DNA from: Desulfolutivibrio sulfoxidireducens
Lineage (GTDB): Bacteria; Desulfobacterota; Desulfovibrionia; Desulfovibrionales; Desulfovibrionaceae
Direction of reading: 5' to 3'
Length of the DNA: 64,000 bases
Assembly (NCBI RefSeq): GCF_013376475.1
Contig: NZ_CP045508.1
Span: 1,361,501 to 1,425,500, forward strand
Shown here: positions 48,411-57,684 of the stretch, in pieces
Numbering within the stretch: position 1 is the stretch's first letter
How the letters are laid out: every line of letters begins with the position of its first letter
Position numbers and translations under genes: made by a program
The notes under the pieces: generated by a model
Told to the model about the DNA's origin: nothing
What the model saw: the letters and a program-made list of their open reading frames with translations, nothing else
Database searches by the model: none

Positions 48411-50369
48411 CTACGGTTCCCCCTCCCCATCCTCGGCCTCGGCCGGCAACCCCAACTCCTCGGCGCGTAGCGCCCGGCGCATGATCTTGCCGCTTCGGGT
48501 GTGCGGCAGGCTCTCCCGAAACTCGATGGTCCGAAAGGTCACGATGGGGCCAAGCTCCCGGCGCACGTGCCGGGCCAGATCCCCCCGAAGCCCCTCCTCG
48601 CCGTCGAACTGGGACTCGTACCCCGCCGCCGGCACCACAAAGGCCTTGGCCACCTGGCCCTTGACCCGATCCGGCAGCCCGATCACCGCCGCCTCCACCA
48701 CCGCCCGGTGCGATACAAGCGCCGCCTCAAGCTCGGCCGTGCCCATGCGCCGCCCGGCGATGCTCAGGACGTCGTCCGTCCGGCCCTGGATGAAAAAATA
48801 TCCGTCCTCGTCCTTTTTGGCCACGTCCCCGGCGAAATACATCCCCGGGATGCGGGTATAGTAGTCCGCAAGGCTCGCCCCCATCCCCCCGAATCCCCCG
48901 GTCACCTCGCGGAACATGGCCGGCCACGGTTTTTTGATCACCAGAAAACCGCCCTTGCCCGGCGGCACGGGATCGCCCGCCGCGTCCACCACGTCCGCGT
49001 CCACCCCGGGCAGCGGTTTGCCCACGGAACCGGGCTTGAGGGCCGAGATGGCCAGGGGGCTGATCATCACCATGCCCGTCTCGGTCTGCCACCAGGTGTC
49101 CAGCACCGGGCAGCGCGAACGGCCGATGTGCTTGTGGAACCAGATCCACGTCTCCGGGCTTATGGGCTCGCCCACAGTGCCCAGAAGCCTCAGGGTCGAG
49201 AGGTCGTGTTTTTTGGGATACTGGGGGCCGTAGCGCATGAGCATGCGCAGAAGCGTGGGCGTGGTGTAGAGCACCGTCACCCCGTGCCGGGCGGCCATGC
49301 TCCACAGCCGATCGGCCTGGGGGTAGAGGGGATGGCCCTCGTACATGACCGAGGTGGCCCCGGCCAGGAGCGGCCCGTACACCCCATAGCCGTGGCCGGT
49401 GATCCAGCCCGGATCGGCGGTGCAGAAATAGATGTCCGTGGGCCTGATGTCGAAGACCTCGCGGAAGGTGTGGTTGACGCCCACCATATAGCCGCCGTGG
49501 ACGTGGGCCACGGCCTTGGGCCGGCCCGTGGTCCCGGAGGTGAACAGCAAAAACAGCTCGTCGTCGGCCGCCATGGGTTCGCAGGCGGCCTCGGCCGATT
49601 CCTGGCGCACCAGATCATGGTAATAGAGGTCGCGCGGTTCGGTCATGTCCACGTCCATGCCCACCCGGCGCACCACCACCACGGTCTCGGCGCAGTCGCT
49701 GTGCACCCCGTGCAGGGCCTCGTCCACCACGGGCTTGAGGGCAATCACCCGGCCGCCCCGGGAAAAGCCGTCGGCCGTGACCACGATTTTCGAGCGGGCG
49801 TCGTTGATGCGCTGGCGCAAAAACCGGGCCGAAAACCCGGCGAAGACCAGGCTGTGCGACGCGCCCACCTTGGCCGCGGCCAGCATGGCCACCAGGGTTT
49901 CGGGCAGGGGCGGCATGTACAGGGTCACCCGGTCGCCGCGGGCAAGCCCCAGGGATTTGAAGGCGTTGGCCAGCCGGTTCACCTCCCGGTAGAGTTCGTA
50001 ATAGGTGAATTTGCGGCAGTCCCCGGCCTCGCCCTCCCAGATCAGGGCCAGTTTGTTCTTGTTGGCCGAGCGCACGTGGCGGTCCAGGGCGTTGTGGGCG
50101 ATGTTGCAGCGCCCGCCCGGGAACCAGCGGTAGCGGGGCGGGTGGTCGTCGTCGAGGACCCGTTCCCAGCGGCGGTGCCATTCCAGTTCCTCCGCGGCCC
50201 GCTCCCAGTAGGCCAGCGGATCGGCGGCGGCCAGGGCCAGGGCGGACTCCAGGTCCTTTGGCGTGACGGTGGCCTCGATGACGGTCTGCGGGTCGGGACG
50301 GAAAACCCGTTTTTCCTCGGTCAGGGCGTCGAGGGCTCCGGTCTGGTCCATGTCGTTTTGGTTGGGCAC
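48411..50369 (-). CDS. acs: Acetyl-CoA synthetase (AMP-forming)
   Basis: A 652-residue protein, the usual Acs length. LLFTSGTTGRPKAVAHVHGG is the AMP-binding P loop, DTWWQTETGMVMISPL is motif A5, and the C-terminal LPHTRSGKIMRRAL carries the Lys that is acetylated in regulated Acs. It activates acetate to acetyl-CoA. It lies 11 bp after the LytTR gene, in one probable operon. Confidence 0.93.
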   Translation of the reverse strand: MPNQNDMDQTGALDALTEEKRVFRPDPQTVIEATVTPKDLESALALAAADPLAYWERAAEELEWHRRWERVLDDDHPPRYRWFPGGRCNIAHNALDRHVRSANKNKLALIWEGEAGDCRKFTYYELYREVNRLANAFKSLGLARGDRVTLYMPPLPETLVAMLAAAKVGASHSLVFAGFSARFLRQRINDARSKIVVTADGFSRGGRVIALKPVVDEALHGVHSDCAETVVVVRRVGMDVDMTEPRDLYYHDLVRQESAEAACEPMAADDELFLLFTSGTTGRPKAVAHVHGGYMVGVNHTFREVFDIRPTDIYFCTADPGWITGHGYGVYGPLLAGATSVMYEGHPLYPQADRLWSMAARHGVTVLYTTPTLLRMLMRYGPQYPKKHDLSTLRLLGTVGEPISPETWIWFHKHIGRSRCPVLDTWWQTETGMVMISPLAISALKPGSVGKPLPGVDADVVDAAGDPVPPGKGGFLVIKKPWPAMFREVTGGFGGMGASLADYYTRIPGMYFAGDVAKKDEDGYFFIQGRTDDVLSIAGRRMGTAELEAALVSHRAVVEAAVIGLPDRVKGQVAKAFVVPAAGYESQFDGEEGLRGDLARHVRRELGPIVTFRTIEFRESLPHTRSGKIMRRALRAEELGLPAEAEDGEGEP

Positions 50370-50380
50370 GGCAAAAGCTC

Positions 50381-51262
50381 CTACAACCCAAGCACCTGTT
50401 TGAGTTCACCGATGCGGCGGCGGCCGATGGGCAGTTCGATACGGGTCTTGCCCGCGGTGCGCAGCATGAAATTGCCGCCGGGAAGCGAGGCGATCTCCGT
50501 GACCAGGTCCAGGTTCACCAGATACTTGCGATGCACCCGGAAGAACCGGTGGGGTTTCAAGCGGTCCTCCAGGAGTTTGAGGCGATACGAGGTCAGAAAT
50601 TTCTGGGTGGCGGTGTGCACGAAGGAATAGTCCTCGTAGGCCTCGACGAAGATGATCTGGGTGTAGGGGATGAGGATGGTCCGGCCGTCGAGGGTCACGG
50701 CCAGCTTTTCGATGTCCCGGGGGCGTTTGAACTGGCTTAAATCCCAGGCCTGCTTGAGGGCCGAGATGAAGCGGTCCTCCTCGTCCTCCTCCAGGGGCAG
50801 GCGCACGGTCTCCTCGCCGTTCTCGTCGTCGCCGCCGGAGGCGTCGTCGGCCTTCTGCCAGGCCGAGGGCGGGGAAATCTCCTGAAAGGCCGGCTTGAAG
50901 CGGCTTAAGCGTTCGACGGTGCGATCGAAGCGTTCTTTTGTGGCCGGCCACAAGAGATAATCCGAGGCCCCGAGTTCAAAGGCGGCAAAGGCATGGGATT
51001 CGTCGGCGGCCAGAAACACCAGCCCGGGCTTCTGCTTGCGTCCGGCCAGGGTTTTGGCCAGGTCCAGGCCGCTTACGCCGCCGGGCAGGTCCACGCCCAG
51101 GAACACGATGCCGTAGGGAATGGCCCGCAACAGCTCCCCGGCCTCGAAGGCGGTGACCGTCTCGCCCACCACCCGGATGAAATCCACACCGGCGAGGTAG
51201 TCCCGAAGCGTGGCCCTGGCCTGGGGGTCGGGGTGCAGGAGCAGGGCGGCGATTTTTTCCAT
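50381..51262 (-). CDS. LytTR-type regulator with degenerate receiver domain
   Basis: A 293-residue protein. The C-terminal LytTR DNA-binding domain (about 185-290) has IIFVEAYEDYSFVHT and FFRVHRKYLVNLDLVTEI. The N-terminal receiver-like domain reads IVFLGVDLPGGVSGLDLAK; the position of the phospho-acceptor Asp (FLDIxLP in relatives) is Gly, and the acidic pair near the N-terminus is HPDP. So it is probably not controlled by ordinary phosphorylation. It probably regulates acs, directly downstream. Confidence 0.85.
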   Translation of the reverse strand: MEKIAALLLHPDPQARATLRDYLAGVDFIRVVGETVTAFEAGELLRAIPYGIVFLGVDLPGGVSGLDLAKTLAGRKQKPGLVFLAADESHAFAAFELGASDYLLWPATKERFDRTVERLSRFKPAFQEISPPSAWQKADDASGGDDENGEETVRLPLEEDEEDRFISALKQAWDLSQFKRPRDIEKLAVTLDGRTILIPYTQIIFVEAYEDYSFVHTATQKFLTSYRLKLLEDRLKPHRFFRVHRKYLVNLDLVTEIASLPGGNFMLRTAGKTRIELPIGRRRIGELKQVLGL

Positions 51263-51295
51263 GTCGGTCCGGGTGAGGGTGGGGGGACGTCAGGA

Positions 51296-51321
51296 CAAGG
51301 CCTCTGGAAACGGAGGCCTTG
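51296..51321. other. Short perfect inverted repeat upstream of the LytTR gene
   Basis: CAAGGCCTC-TGGAAACG-GAGGCCTTG, 9-bp stem, 34 bp before the LytTR start on the minus strand. No T run, so more likely an operator or attenuator than a terminator; it might be the auto-regulatory site. Confidence 0.35.
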
Positions 51322-51421
51322 CCGTGTGGGGTAACTAGCATGTCCGGGGTGGCGTTGCAAAGGGACCCTGACGGCGGATTTTCTTGTCCGGGGGAGAGAG
51401 GGCCGGAGGCTTCACCTTCCC

Positions 51422-52576
51422 CTATCCCCGCTCAATCTCAAGCTTGACCGTCCCGGCCGCATCCGTTTTTCCGGCCGCCGCGCGCACGGCGTCAATGATG
51501 CGCACGGCCTCGGCGCGGTCCGCGGCATAGGCGGCGACGGTTTCCTCGGTGACGCGGCCGGCCAGGAGCAGCCGGCCAAGTGAGCTTGGGAAGCCGATCA
51601 TGCCGTGGGGCTTGCCCTGGGCGATGAGTTCGGAGAACGTGGCCTCCTCGGTCTCGCCGGAAACGATCATCTCCCGGACCCGAAGCGTGGGGGCCATGAC
51701 CTCGAAGACCGCTGTCCGGGCGCCGTCCACAGTGGGCGCCAGGCGCTGGGCCACAGCCACCCGCAGACAGCCGGCCAGAGCGGTCCGGGCGAAGCGTTCC
51801 TCGGCGGGCTCGAAAAGACCGGCCAGCCGGGACACCATGCCCCCGCAATCCGTGGAGTGGACCGTGCACAGCACCAGATGCCCGGTCTCGGCGGCCCGCA
51901 ACGCGGCCTCGGCCGTGTCCCGGTCGCGTATCTCGCCCACCAGGATCACCTGGGGGGCCTGGCGCATGGCCGCCCGCAGGCCGCTGGCGAACTCCTGGAA
52001 ATCCTGGCCCAGTTCGCGTTGGGTGACCAGGGCGCGCCTTGGCGCGTGCAGGTATTCCACCGGGTCTTCCAGGGTGATCACGTGCACGGCCCGGGTCTGG
52101 TTGATGGCGTCGATGAGCGCGGCCAGGGTGGTGGACTTGCCCGATCCCGTGGACCCGGCCACCACCACCAGGCCGTCCCGGGCCGAGGCGGCCTCGGTCA
52201 CAAGCCTGGGCAGGCCAAGGGACGCGGCCGTGGGAACGACGTCGGGCAGCCTTCGAAAGACCATGGCCGTGGCCCCCAGGCGCAAAAACACGTTGGCCCG
52301 CAGGCGCGTGCCGGACGGCAGGGCCAGGGCCAGATCGGCCGAACCGGTGGCGGCGTGGTCAGCCTTGGCGTGGGGCCGATTTTCCAGAAGCGCCCGGGCC
52401 ATGGCCGCCGTGTCGGCCTCGGTCAGGAGGGCCGGGAGCCCCTCGGTCACGGGGTGGAGCTCGCCCAGAACCGAGGCCAGTACAGGGCTCCCGGGCGAGA
52501 GCAGGACGTCCGAGGCCCGGGGGGCGTTTTTCAGGGCCACGTCCAGCAGTTCCTCCAGATGCCGCACATCCATCAT
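51422..52576 (-). CDS. PilT/PilU-type twitching motility ATPase, second copy
   Basis: A 384-residue protein. VVVAGSTGSGKSTTLAALID is the Walker A, VHVITLEDPVEYLHAPRRA the Asp box region, VILVGEIRDRDTAEAALRAA Walker B, and HLVLCTVHSTDCGGMVSRL the His box. The N-terminal domain is shortened and diverged. A PilU-like accessory retraction ATPase is likely. The start at ATG 52576 is preceded by GGAGG. It follows pilT by 91 bp. Confidence 0.85.
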   Translation of the reverse strand: MMDVRHLEELLDVALKNAPRASDVLLSPGSPVLASVLGELHPVTEGLPALLTEADTAAMARALLENRPHAKADHAATGSADLALALPSGTRLRANVFLRLGATAMVFRRLPDVVPTAASLGLPRLVTEAASARDGLVVVAGSTGSGKSTTLAALIDAINQTRAVHVITLEDPVEYLHAPRRALVTQRELGQDFQEFASGLRAAMRQAPQVILVGEIRDRDTAEAALRAAETGHLVLCTVHSTDCGGMVSRLAGLFEPAEERFARTALAGCLRVAVAQRLAPTVDGARTAVFEVMAPTLRVREMIVSGETEEATFSELIAQGKPHGMIGFPSSLGRLLLAGRVTEETVAAYAADRAEAVRIIDAVRAAAGKTDAAGTVKLEIERG

Positions 52577-52667
52577 GCCGCGTTTCCTCCCTTCCTGTCG
52601 CCGCGCGCCGGAAGGCGGCGCGCGATGCGGTTGCCTGGTCGATCCCGGCAAGGGGCCGGGGTCGCGG

Positions 52668-53756
52668 TCATCTTCCGCCGTCCGCGTCCGGCAGGATTCC
52701 CGGCGGCAGGATCGGCCGCAGGCGTTCGGGGTTCAGGGCCTTGGACACGGCCTCGCCGGGGTCCACCACGCCCTTTTGCACGAGTTCGGCCAGGGAATCC
52801 TCCAGGGTGCGCATGCCGAATTTCTTTCCGGACTCCATCATTCCGGGAATTTGATGAATCTTGCTCTCCCGGATGAGGTTGCGCACCGCCGGGGTGGCGA
52901 TGAGGATCTCCAGGGCGGCCACCCGGCCGGGCCGGTCGGCGCGGCGCAGCAGGGTCTGGGAGACGATGGCCCGGAGCGACTCGGACAGGGCGGAGCGGAT
53001 CTGGGCCTGGCGTTCGCCCGGGAAGGCGTCGATGATCCGGTCCACGGTCTTTGGCGCGGACATGGTGTGCAGGGTGGACAGGACCAGATGCCCGGTCTCG
53101 GCCGCCTCCAGGGCCAGTTCGATGGTCTCCAGGTCGCGCATCTCCCCGACCAGGATGATGTCCGGGTCCTCGCGAAGCGCCCCGCGAAGCGCCTTCTGGA
53201 ACGAGGCGCTGTCGCGGCCGATCTCGCGCTGGTTGACCAGGCATCCGGCCGATTCGTGCACGAACTCGATAGGGTCCTCGATGGTCAGGATGTGGTCGCG
53301 GCGGCTGGCGTTGGCGTGGCCGAGCATGGCCGCGAGCGTGGTGGACTTGCCGGAACCGGTGGGGCCGGTGACCAGGACCAGGCCCTTGGGCAGCATGGCC
53401 AGGTCCTTGAGCAGGCCCGGCAGGCCGAGTTCGTCCAGGCTCGAGACCCGGCTCGGAATCTCGCGGAAGGCGGCGGCCACGCCGCGCTGCTGCATGAAGT
53501 AGTTGACCCGGTAGCGGGCCAGTCCCGGGACCTCGTGGGCGAAGTCGATGTCCCCGGTCTCCTCGAATCGCTTGACCTTGCGCTCCGGGGTGATCTCGTA
53601 CAGGAGCTTTCGCAGGTCTTCGGGGGAGAGGGGGGGATATTTCACCCGTTCGAGCACGCCGTTTAAGCGGATGATGGGCGGCGAGCCGCTCGAGAGGTGC
53701 AGGTCCGAGGCCCCAAGCTCGTGCATCATTCTGAAAAAGGCGTCGATCTGGGCCAT
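52668..53756 (-). CDS. pilT: PilT, type IV pilus retraction ATPase
   Basis: A 362-residue protein, the usual PilT length. FRMMHELGASDLHLSSGSPP, Walker A VLVTGPTGSGKSTTLAAMLG, Asp box ILTIEDPIEFVHE, Walker B ILVGEMRDLETIELAL, His box LVLSTLHTMSAPKTVDRII. The AIRNLIRE-like motif of PilT is present as AVRNLIRESK. ATG 53756 is chosen; the longer open frame to 53951 crosses a palindrome and lacks pilT homology. It powers retraction for twitching. Confidence 0.93.
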   Translation of the reverse strand: MAQIDAFFRMMHELGASDLHLSSGSPPIIRLNGVLERVKYPPLSPEDLRKLLYEITPERKVKRFEETGDIDFAHEVPGLARYRVNYFMQQRGVAAAFREIPSRVSSLDELGLPGLLKDLAMLPKGLVLVTGPTGSGKSTTLAAMLGHANASRRDHILTIEDPIEFVHESAGCLVNQREIGRDSASFQKALRGALREDPDIILVGEMRDLETIELALEAAETGHLVLSTLHTMSAPKTVDRIIDAFPGERQAQIRSALSESLRAIVSQTLLRRADRPGRVAALEILIATPAVRNLIRESKIHQIPGMMESGKKFGMRTLEDSLAELVQKGVVDPGEAVSKALNPERLRPILPPGILPDADGGR

Positions 53757-53912
53757 GCCGCGACTCCGGGCGTGAAGGGTGAAGGGATGGCGCAAGCGCG
53801 GTCCGCCGGCCGGCCCGGGGCCGGGTTGTGCCGGCCGGATTGGCGCCCAGGGGCGCGGCCGGGCCGGGACTCGGTCGGACGTGAGGCCCCCGTCCAAGAT
53901 CTCGCGTCGCAT

Positions 53913-53941
53913 CCAAAAAACACCTGAAAGGTGTTTTTTGG
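53913..53941. terminator. Perfect palindrome CCAAAAAACACCT-GAA-AGGTGTTTTTTGG
   Basis: A 13-bp perfect stem with A/T runs on both flanks. It looks like a bidirectional terminator but sits between divergent promoters, so it could instead isolate or attenuate them. Confidence 0.45.
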
Positions 53942-54223
53942 ACAAAAACATGCCATTTCAGGGCGTTATGCCCGGTCTCAGGTCACTGTTCCCTGGCGAA
54001 AGCACCCTAGCAGAAACCGGGGCCGTTGTGAAAGCCGACGGGTTCCTGGGCCCCGGCCGCGACCGGTGCCGTAGAGGCGCTTTCCGGTATGCCTTTTCAA
54101 CAAAGTGATACGGAATATCCTTTCAAAATGTGCAAGTGTTTGGCGTATTCGCCGCCACCGCAGGCCGTCTTTTGTAACATACTGAAATAGTTAATATTAT
54201 TATTTATATATTTCGTCAATCCA

Positions 54224-54239
54224 TGGCACGCATTTTGAT
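54224..54239 (+). promoter_or_regulatory. Sigma-54-like promoter for the pilus operon
   Basis: TGGCACGCATTTTGAT: the -24 GG and TGGCACG match well; the -12 dinucleotide is GA instead of GC with the right 10-bp spacing. It lies downstream of an AT-rich block and about 160 bp before the first pilus gene. Confidence 0.3.
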
Positions 54240-54401
54240 TCCCGGTATGCCGGAGAGGCAGGGACGTGGCAGCGGCATCACGACGGCGGCCACGGCAAGA
54301 CAGTCGGAACCAACCACATCGGAAGTGTTGTGTAGCCGGTCGCCACGCGGCGAACGGTACGCGGGGCAAATCTGGCCTGGGCGTCGGGACATGAAGTCGA
54401 G

Positions 54402-56549
54402 ATGGAGCAGCATGTGAGCAAAGGACAGACTCCCACATCCAGCGAAAAGCTGCTGCGTCTGATTCGCGGCGCGAATGCCGCCGTGGCCGCCGGCCGGGAC
54501 GAGGCCAGGGCGCGTGGCGCGGCAGCGGACAAGCCCCGGCGGGGAGTTGGGAGATTCATGCCAGTTCTGGGGGCCCGGGCGGTTGTCGGCGTGGATGTCG
54601 GCCGCCGGGGCATCTTTGTCGCCGCCTTGCGCCGCCGGGACGGCGATTTCGAGGTGCTGGCCCTGGAGCGGGCCGAGTTCGACGCCTCGGTTGGGGTCGA
54701 TTCCGAGGAATTCTCGCGGATTTTGGCCTCGGTGCTGTCGAGGGCCACCCTCAATGTCTCCCGTCCGGAAATCTGGTGCTCCATCGCCTCGGGCCAGGCC
54801 GACATGCGTCTGATCGGCGTGCCCAAGGTCCCTTCGTCCCAGCGGGACAACGCGGTGTTCTGGACCGCGCGCAAGGAGTTGTCCTTTGACGAAAAGGCCG
54901 TGATTTTCGATTTCGAGGACAGGGGCGAGGTGGTGGACAAGGGCGCGGTCAAGCTGTCCGTTTTCGTCCACACCATCCCCCGCGACGAGGTGGCTCGCCG
55001 CAAGACGTCGTTTTTGCGGGCCGGATATCCGCTGACGGGCATGACCCTGCCGCCCTTCGCCGACCAGAACGTGTTCCGCTCCGGGTGCCTGCCGTCTCCA
55101 CCCGGTGGCTCGGCCAACCTGTACGTGGGGTCCAACTGGTCGCGGCTGGAGATTTTTCGGGACGGCAACCTGGTGTTCACCCGGGGCATCAAGGCGGCCA
55201 TGTCCGCCCTGGCCGGGGCCATCCAGGAGGGACTGGCCGAGGAGTCGACGCCGGCCGCGCCGGTCGTTTCGCCGATGCTCGCGCCGCCGGTCGACGTCCC
55301 CCATTTTGATGCGCATCCGGCCGAGGTGGTGCTCGATCTTGACGACGACGGACAGACCGGTCCGGGCGGGGGCGAGCCCGGGCTTTTGACCCTGGATCTG
55401 TCGGGCCAACCCACGACGTTTGAGCCGTTGGGGTCTGCCCGGCCCCCCGAGGCCCCGGCCCCCGAGGTGGACCAGGACCAGCCGGGGCCGGCCTCCCGGG
55501 GCGTCACCGAGGAGGATGCCGCGGCCGTGCTCCTGTCCCTGGTCGAGGGCGGGGCCGGGCTGGAGCCGGGTCGTCCCGGGCACGGGCTTTCGGCCCAGGA
55601 GATCATCGCGCTGGCCGATCCGGCCCTCTCGCGTCTGGCCAGACAGGTGGAGATGACGCTCAAGCATTACCGCGAGACCCTGGGCAACGACCCCGTGGGG
55701 GCGCTGTACGTGTCCGGCCAACTGGCCGCCGCGCCGGCGTTTCTGGAATATCTGGAAGGACACCTGGGCATCCCCTGCGAGGCCTTCGATCCTTTGGGGG
55801 CGTCCGAGATCAGGAGGCCCGGGTCCGGGGTCGATCCGGACAAGATGAGCCTGGCCGAGCGCTGCCGGTACCAGCAGGCCCTGGGCGTGGCCCTGTCCAG
55901 GAGCCGGATGACGCCCAATTGTTTCGTCACCTACAAGGAACGCCGCGAGGCCAGGCGGGTCAGCCTGGTGAACCGGGCCATGGTCGGGGTGTTTTGTCTG
56001 ATCCTGGCCCTCCTGGTCGGGGCCTACGCCATCGAGTCGGGCCGCAACCAGGCCAAGACCCTGGAGCTTGGCCGCCTGCGCGAGCAGATCGCGGGCCAGG
56101 CCGTCATGGTGGATACGGCGTTTCTGCAAAAGACGGCCGAGGAGGCCAAAAAGACCCAGGATGCCCTGCGGGCCTTTGCCACGAAAAATTTCGGACTTGG
56201 CGTCATTGGCGAGCTTTCGACGCTCACGCCCAAGGAGGTCAGGCTCTTGAACCTGACCCTGGACATGGGGCCGCCCGCAAAGGACGAGATGGGGCCGAAC
56301 GCCCCGGGAAAATCCGGCAAGCCCTCCAAGGGGGCCAAGCCGGCGGCGAAATACATCAAGAAAATCATTCTGGACGGGGTGGTCGAGGGCGATAGCCAGG
56401 TTTTTGAATCGGTGCTGGCCGGGTATCTGGTGAATCTGCAAAATTCCCCCCTGTTCGGGGATTCGACCGTGAGCAAGCGGGACGTGGAGACCATAAGCGG
56501 AGGCCAGGCGTTGCATTTTGTGGTCTCCCTGGCCCTGACCGATCAGTAA
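54402..56549 (+). CDS. PilM-PilN fusion protein (MshI-like) of the pilus inner-membrane platform
   Basis: A 715-residue protein. Residues about 55-500 form an actin-like PilM domain (VVGVDVGRRGIFVAALRRRD; ALYVSGQLAAAPAFLEYLEG), with a Pro/Glu-rich insert at about 280-370. A transmembrane helix (MVGVFCLILALLVGAYAIE, about 530) and a PilN-type ferredoxin-fold domain follow. PilM and PilN are usually separate, with PilM binding the PilN tail; here they are one chain. First gene of the operon. Confidence 0.8.
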   Translation: MEQHVSKGQTPTSSEKLLRLIRGANAAVAAGRDEARARGAAADKPRRGVGRFMPVLGARAVVGVDVGRRGIFVAALRRRDGDFEVLALERAEFDASVGVDSEEFSRILASVLSRATLNVSRPEIWCSIASGQADMRLIGVPKVPSSQRDNAVFWTARKELSFDEKAVIFDFEDRGEVVDKGAVKLSVFVHTIPRDEVARRKTSFLRAGYPLTGMTLPPFADQNVFRSGCLPSPPGGSANLYVGSNWSRLEIFRDGNLVFTRGIKAAMSALAGAIQEGLAEESTPAAPVVSPMLAPPVDVPHFDAHPAEVVLDLDDDGQTGPGGGEPGLLTLDLSGQPTTFEPLGSARPPEAPAPEVDQDQPGPASRGVTEEDAAAVLLSLVEGGAGLEPGRPGHGLSAQEIIALADPALSRLARQVEMTLKHYRETLGNDPVGALYVSGQLAAAPAFLEYLEGHLGIPCEAFDPLGASEIRRPGSGVDPDKMSLAERCRYQQALGVALSRSRMTPNCFVTYKERREARRVSLVNRAMVGVFCLILALLVGAYAIESGRNQAKTLELGRLREQIAGQAVMVDTAFLQKTAEEAKKTQDALRAFATKNFGLGVIGELSTLTPKEVRLLNLTLDMGPPAKDEMGPNAPGKSGKPSKGAKPAAKYIKKIILDGVVEGDSQVFESVLAGYLVNLQNSPLFGDSTVSKRDVETISGGQALHFVVSLALTDQ

Positions 56550-56567
56550 CCTTCGAGGGAACGTCGC

Positions 56568-57110
56568 ATGCTCGGATTCAATTTCGCCACAACCAGACTT
56601 CCCGCCAGGACGGCCCTGGCCGCGATCATCGGGTTCGTGGTCCTGGTCCTGGCCGGGGTGGTTCTTTTGTACCCCGTGGTGCGTGGTTCCATCCGCCTCT
56701 CGGCGGACATCGCCAGGGAGACCCAGCGCATCGAGGAGCAAAAGGCGCTTATGCCGCTGTATCTGGAGATGAAAAAGATCGTGGACCAGGGGATCGCCCA
56801 GGGGCTTCCCCCGGGGAAGACCGTGCCATTGGCCCTGGACCAGGTGCCCGGGGTCTCGGCGCTTTTCGAGGACTGCGCGAGCGCCTCCGGGGCCCAGACA
56901 TTCACCGTCACCCCGGACCCGGATTCCCTGGCCAGAGGGGCCAAGAGCCTGTCGGTGCGCATCGTGCTGCGCGGGGAGCCGGACGACTTCCGGAAATTTC
57001 TGGCCGCGGCGGGGCGTCTGCCCTCCCTGGAAACCATCGAGACCATCCGGGCCAAGCGCGTCTCCGAGGGATACGACTATCTGGTGGTGGCCTGGCTGGC
57101 CCTGGAATGA
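56568..57110 (+). CDS. PilO-like (MshJ-like) pilus assembly protein
   Basis: A 180-residue protein. An N-terminal membrane helix (AAIIGFVVLVLAGVVLLYPV) is followed by a coiled coil (ETQRIEEQKALMPLYLEMKK) and a ferredoxin-like domain (LSVRIVLRGEPDDFRKFLAA), the PilO layout. It should pair with the PilN part of the preceding protein in the periplasm. Confidence 0.78.
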   Translation: MLGFNFATTRLPARTALAAIIGFVVLVLAGVVLLYPVVRGSIRLSADIARETQRIEEQKALMPLYLEMKKIVDQGIAQGLPPGKTVPLALDQVPGVSALFEDCASASGAQTFTVTPDPDSLARGAKSLSVRIVLRGEPDDFRKFLAAAGRLPSLETIETIRAKRVSEGYDYLVVAWLALE

Positions 57111-57144
57111 CCGGGATGTCCCGGATGCGAGTGAGGAAGGGCCG

Positions 57145-57639
57145 ATGACCAAACGGGAAACGATGCTGTTGTGGCTCATGGGCGCGGCCGTGCTCGCCGG
57201 CGCGGGCATGTACGGCCTGACCGGGAAGGGCAAATCCATGGGACTTTCGGCCCCGGGCAAGGCCGTGGAGGCGACCCTGGCGGCCGGACAGGCCCTGGTC
57301 AAGGCGGTCAAGGACGCGGGCGTAAGCGAGATCCAGGCCCATGTGGCGACCATGGCCCTGCGGCCGTGGGAGCCGGGCCTTTTTTACGACAAGGCCTTGG
57401 AATTCCAAACGGAAGGCCCCAAGAGCGAATCCTTGCCGGCCTATACCGGGTTTGTCGAGGTGGGTTCCCTGCGTCTGGCGATCATCGACGGATACGAATA
57501 CCGCGAGGGCGACGAGTTGGAGACCGGCGGTTATCTGGTCGAGGAGATACGGCCCGACCAGGTGACGCTCAAGGGACTGGACAAGGACAACAAGGCCGTG
57601 CGCCTGCCATATCAGGATCCGAGCTTTTTCACCCAGTGA
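57145..57639 (+). CDS. PilP/MshK-like pilus protein
   Basis: A 164-residue protein. An N-terminal hydrophobic segment (MLLWLMGAAVLAGAGMYGL) precedes a small beta domain: YTGFVEVGSLRLAIIDGYEY, then REGDELETGGYLVEEIRPDQ, resembling the HR domain of PilP/GspC-type proteins that contacts the secretin. It lies between pilO-like and secretin genes, the canonical position. Confidence 0.7.
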   Translation: MTKRETMLLWLMGAAVLAGAGMYGLTGKGKSMGLSAPGKAVEATLAAGQALVKAVKDAGVSEIQAHVATMALRPWEPGLFYDKALEFQTEGPKSESLPAYTGFVEVGSLRLAIIDGYEYREGDELETGGYLVEEIRPDQVTLKGLDKDNKAVRLPYQDPSFFTQ

Positions 57640-57684
57640 GCGAAACGCGCGGCCGGGCATCCGGCCGCGGATCGGGGGACGACG

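Larger units (their letters stand above)
53757..54401. other. Divergent intergenic region between pilT and the pilus operon
   Basis: About 645 bp with no supportable gene. It contains a perfect palindrome (53913-53941), a very AT-rich block (54176-54220) unlike the rest of the window, and a sigma-54-like motif at 54224-54239. Confidence 0.5.

Noticed and set aside
48501-50630. A 709-codon plus-strand ORF
   Set aside because: Antisense to acs; same shadow composition.
53940-53955. Sigma-54 promoter for pilT (TGGCATGTTTTTGTC on the minus strand)
   Set aside because: The spacing from GG to the -12 element gives TC, not GC, so the key dinucleotide is missing.
54216-57353. A 1045-codon minus-strand ORF
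   Set aside because: It mirrors the pilus genes on the plus strand, whose domains are clear; long antisense frames are common in GC-rich DNA.
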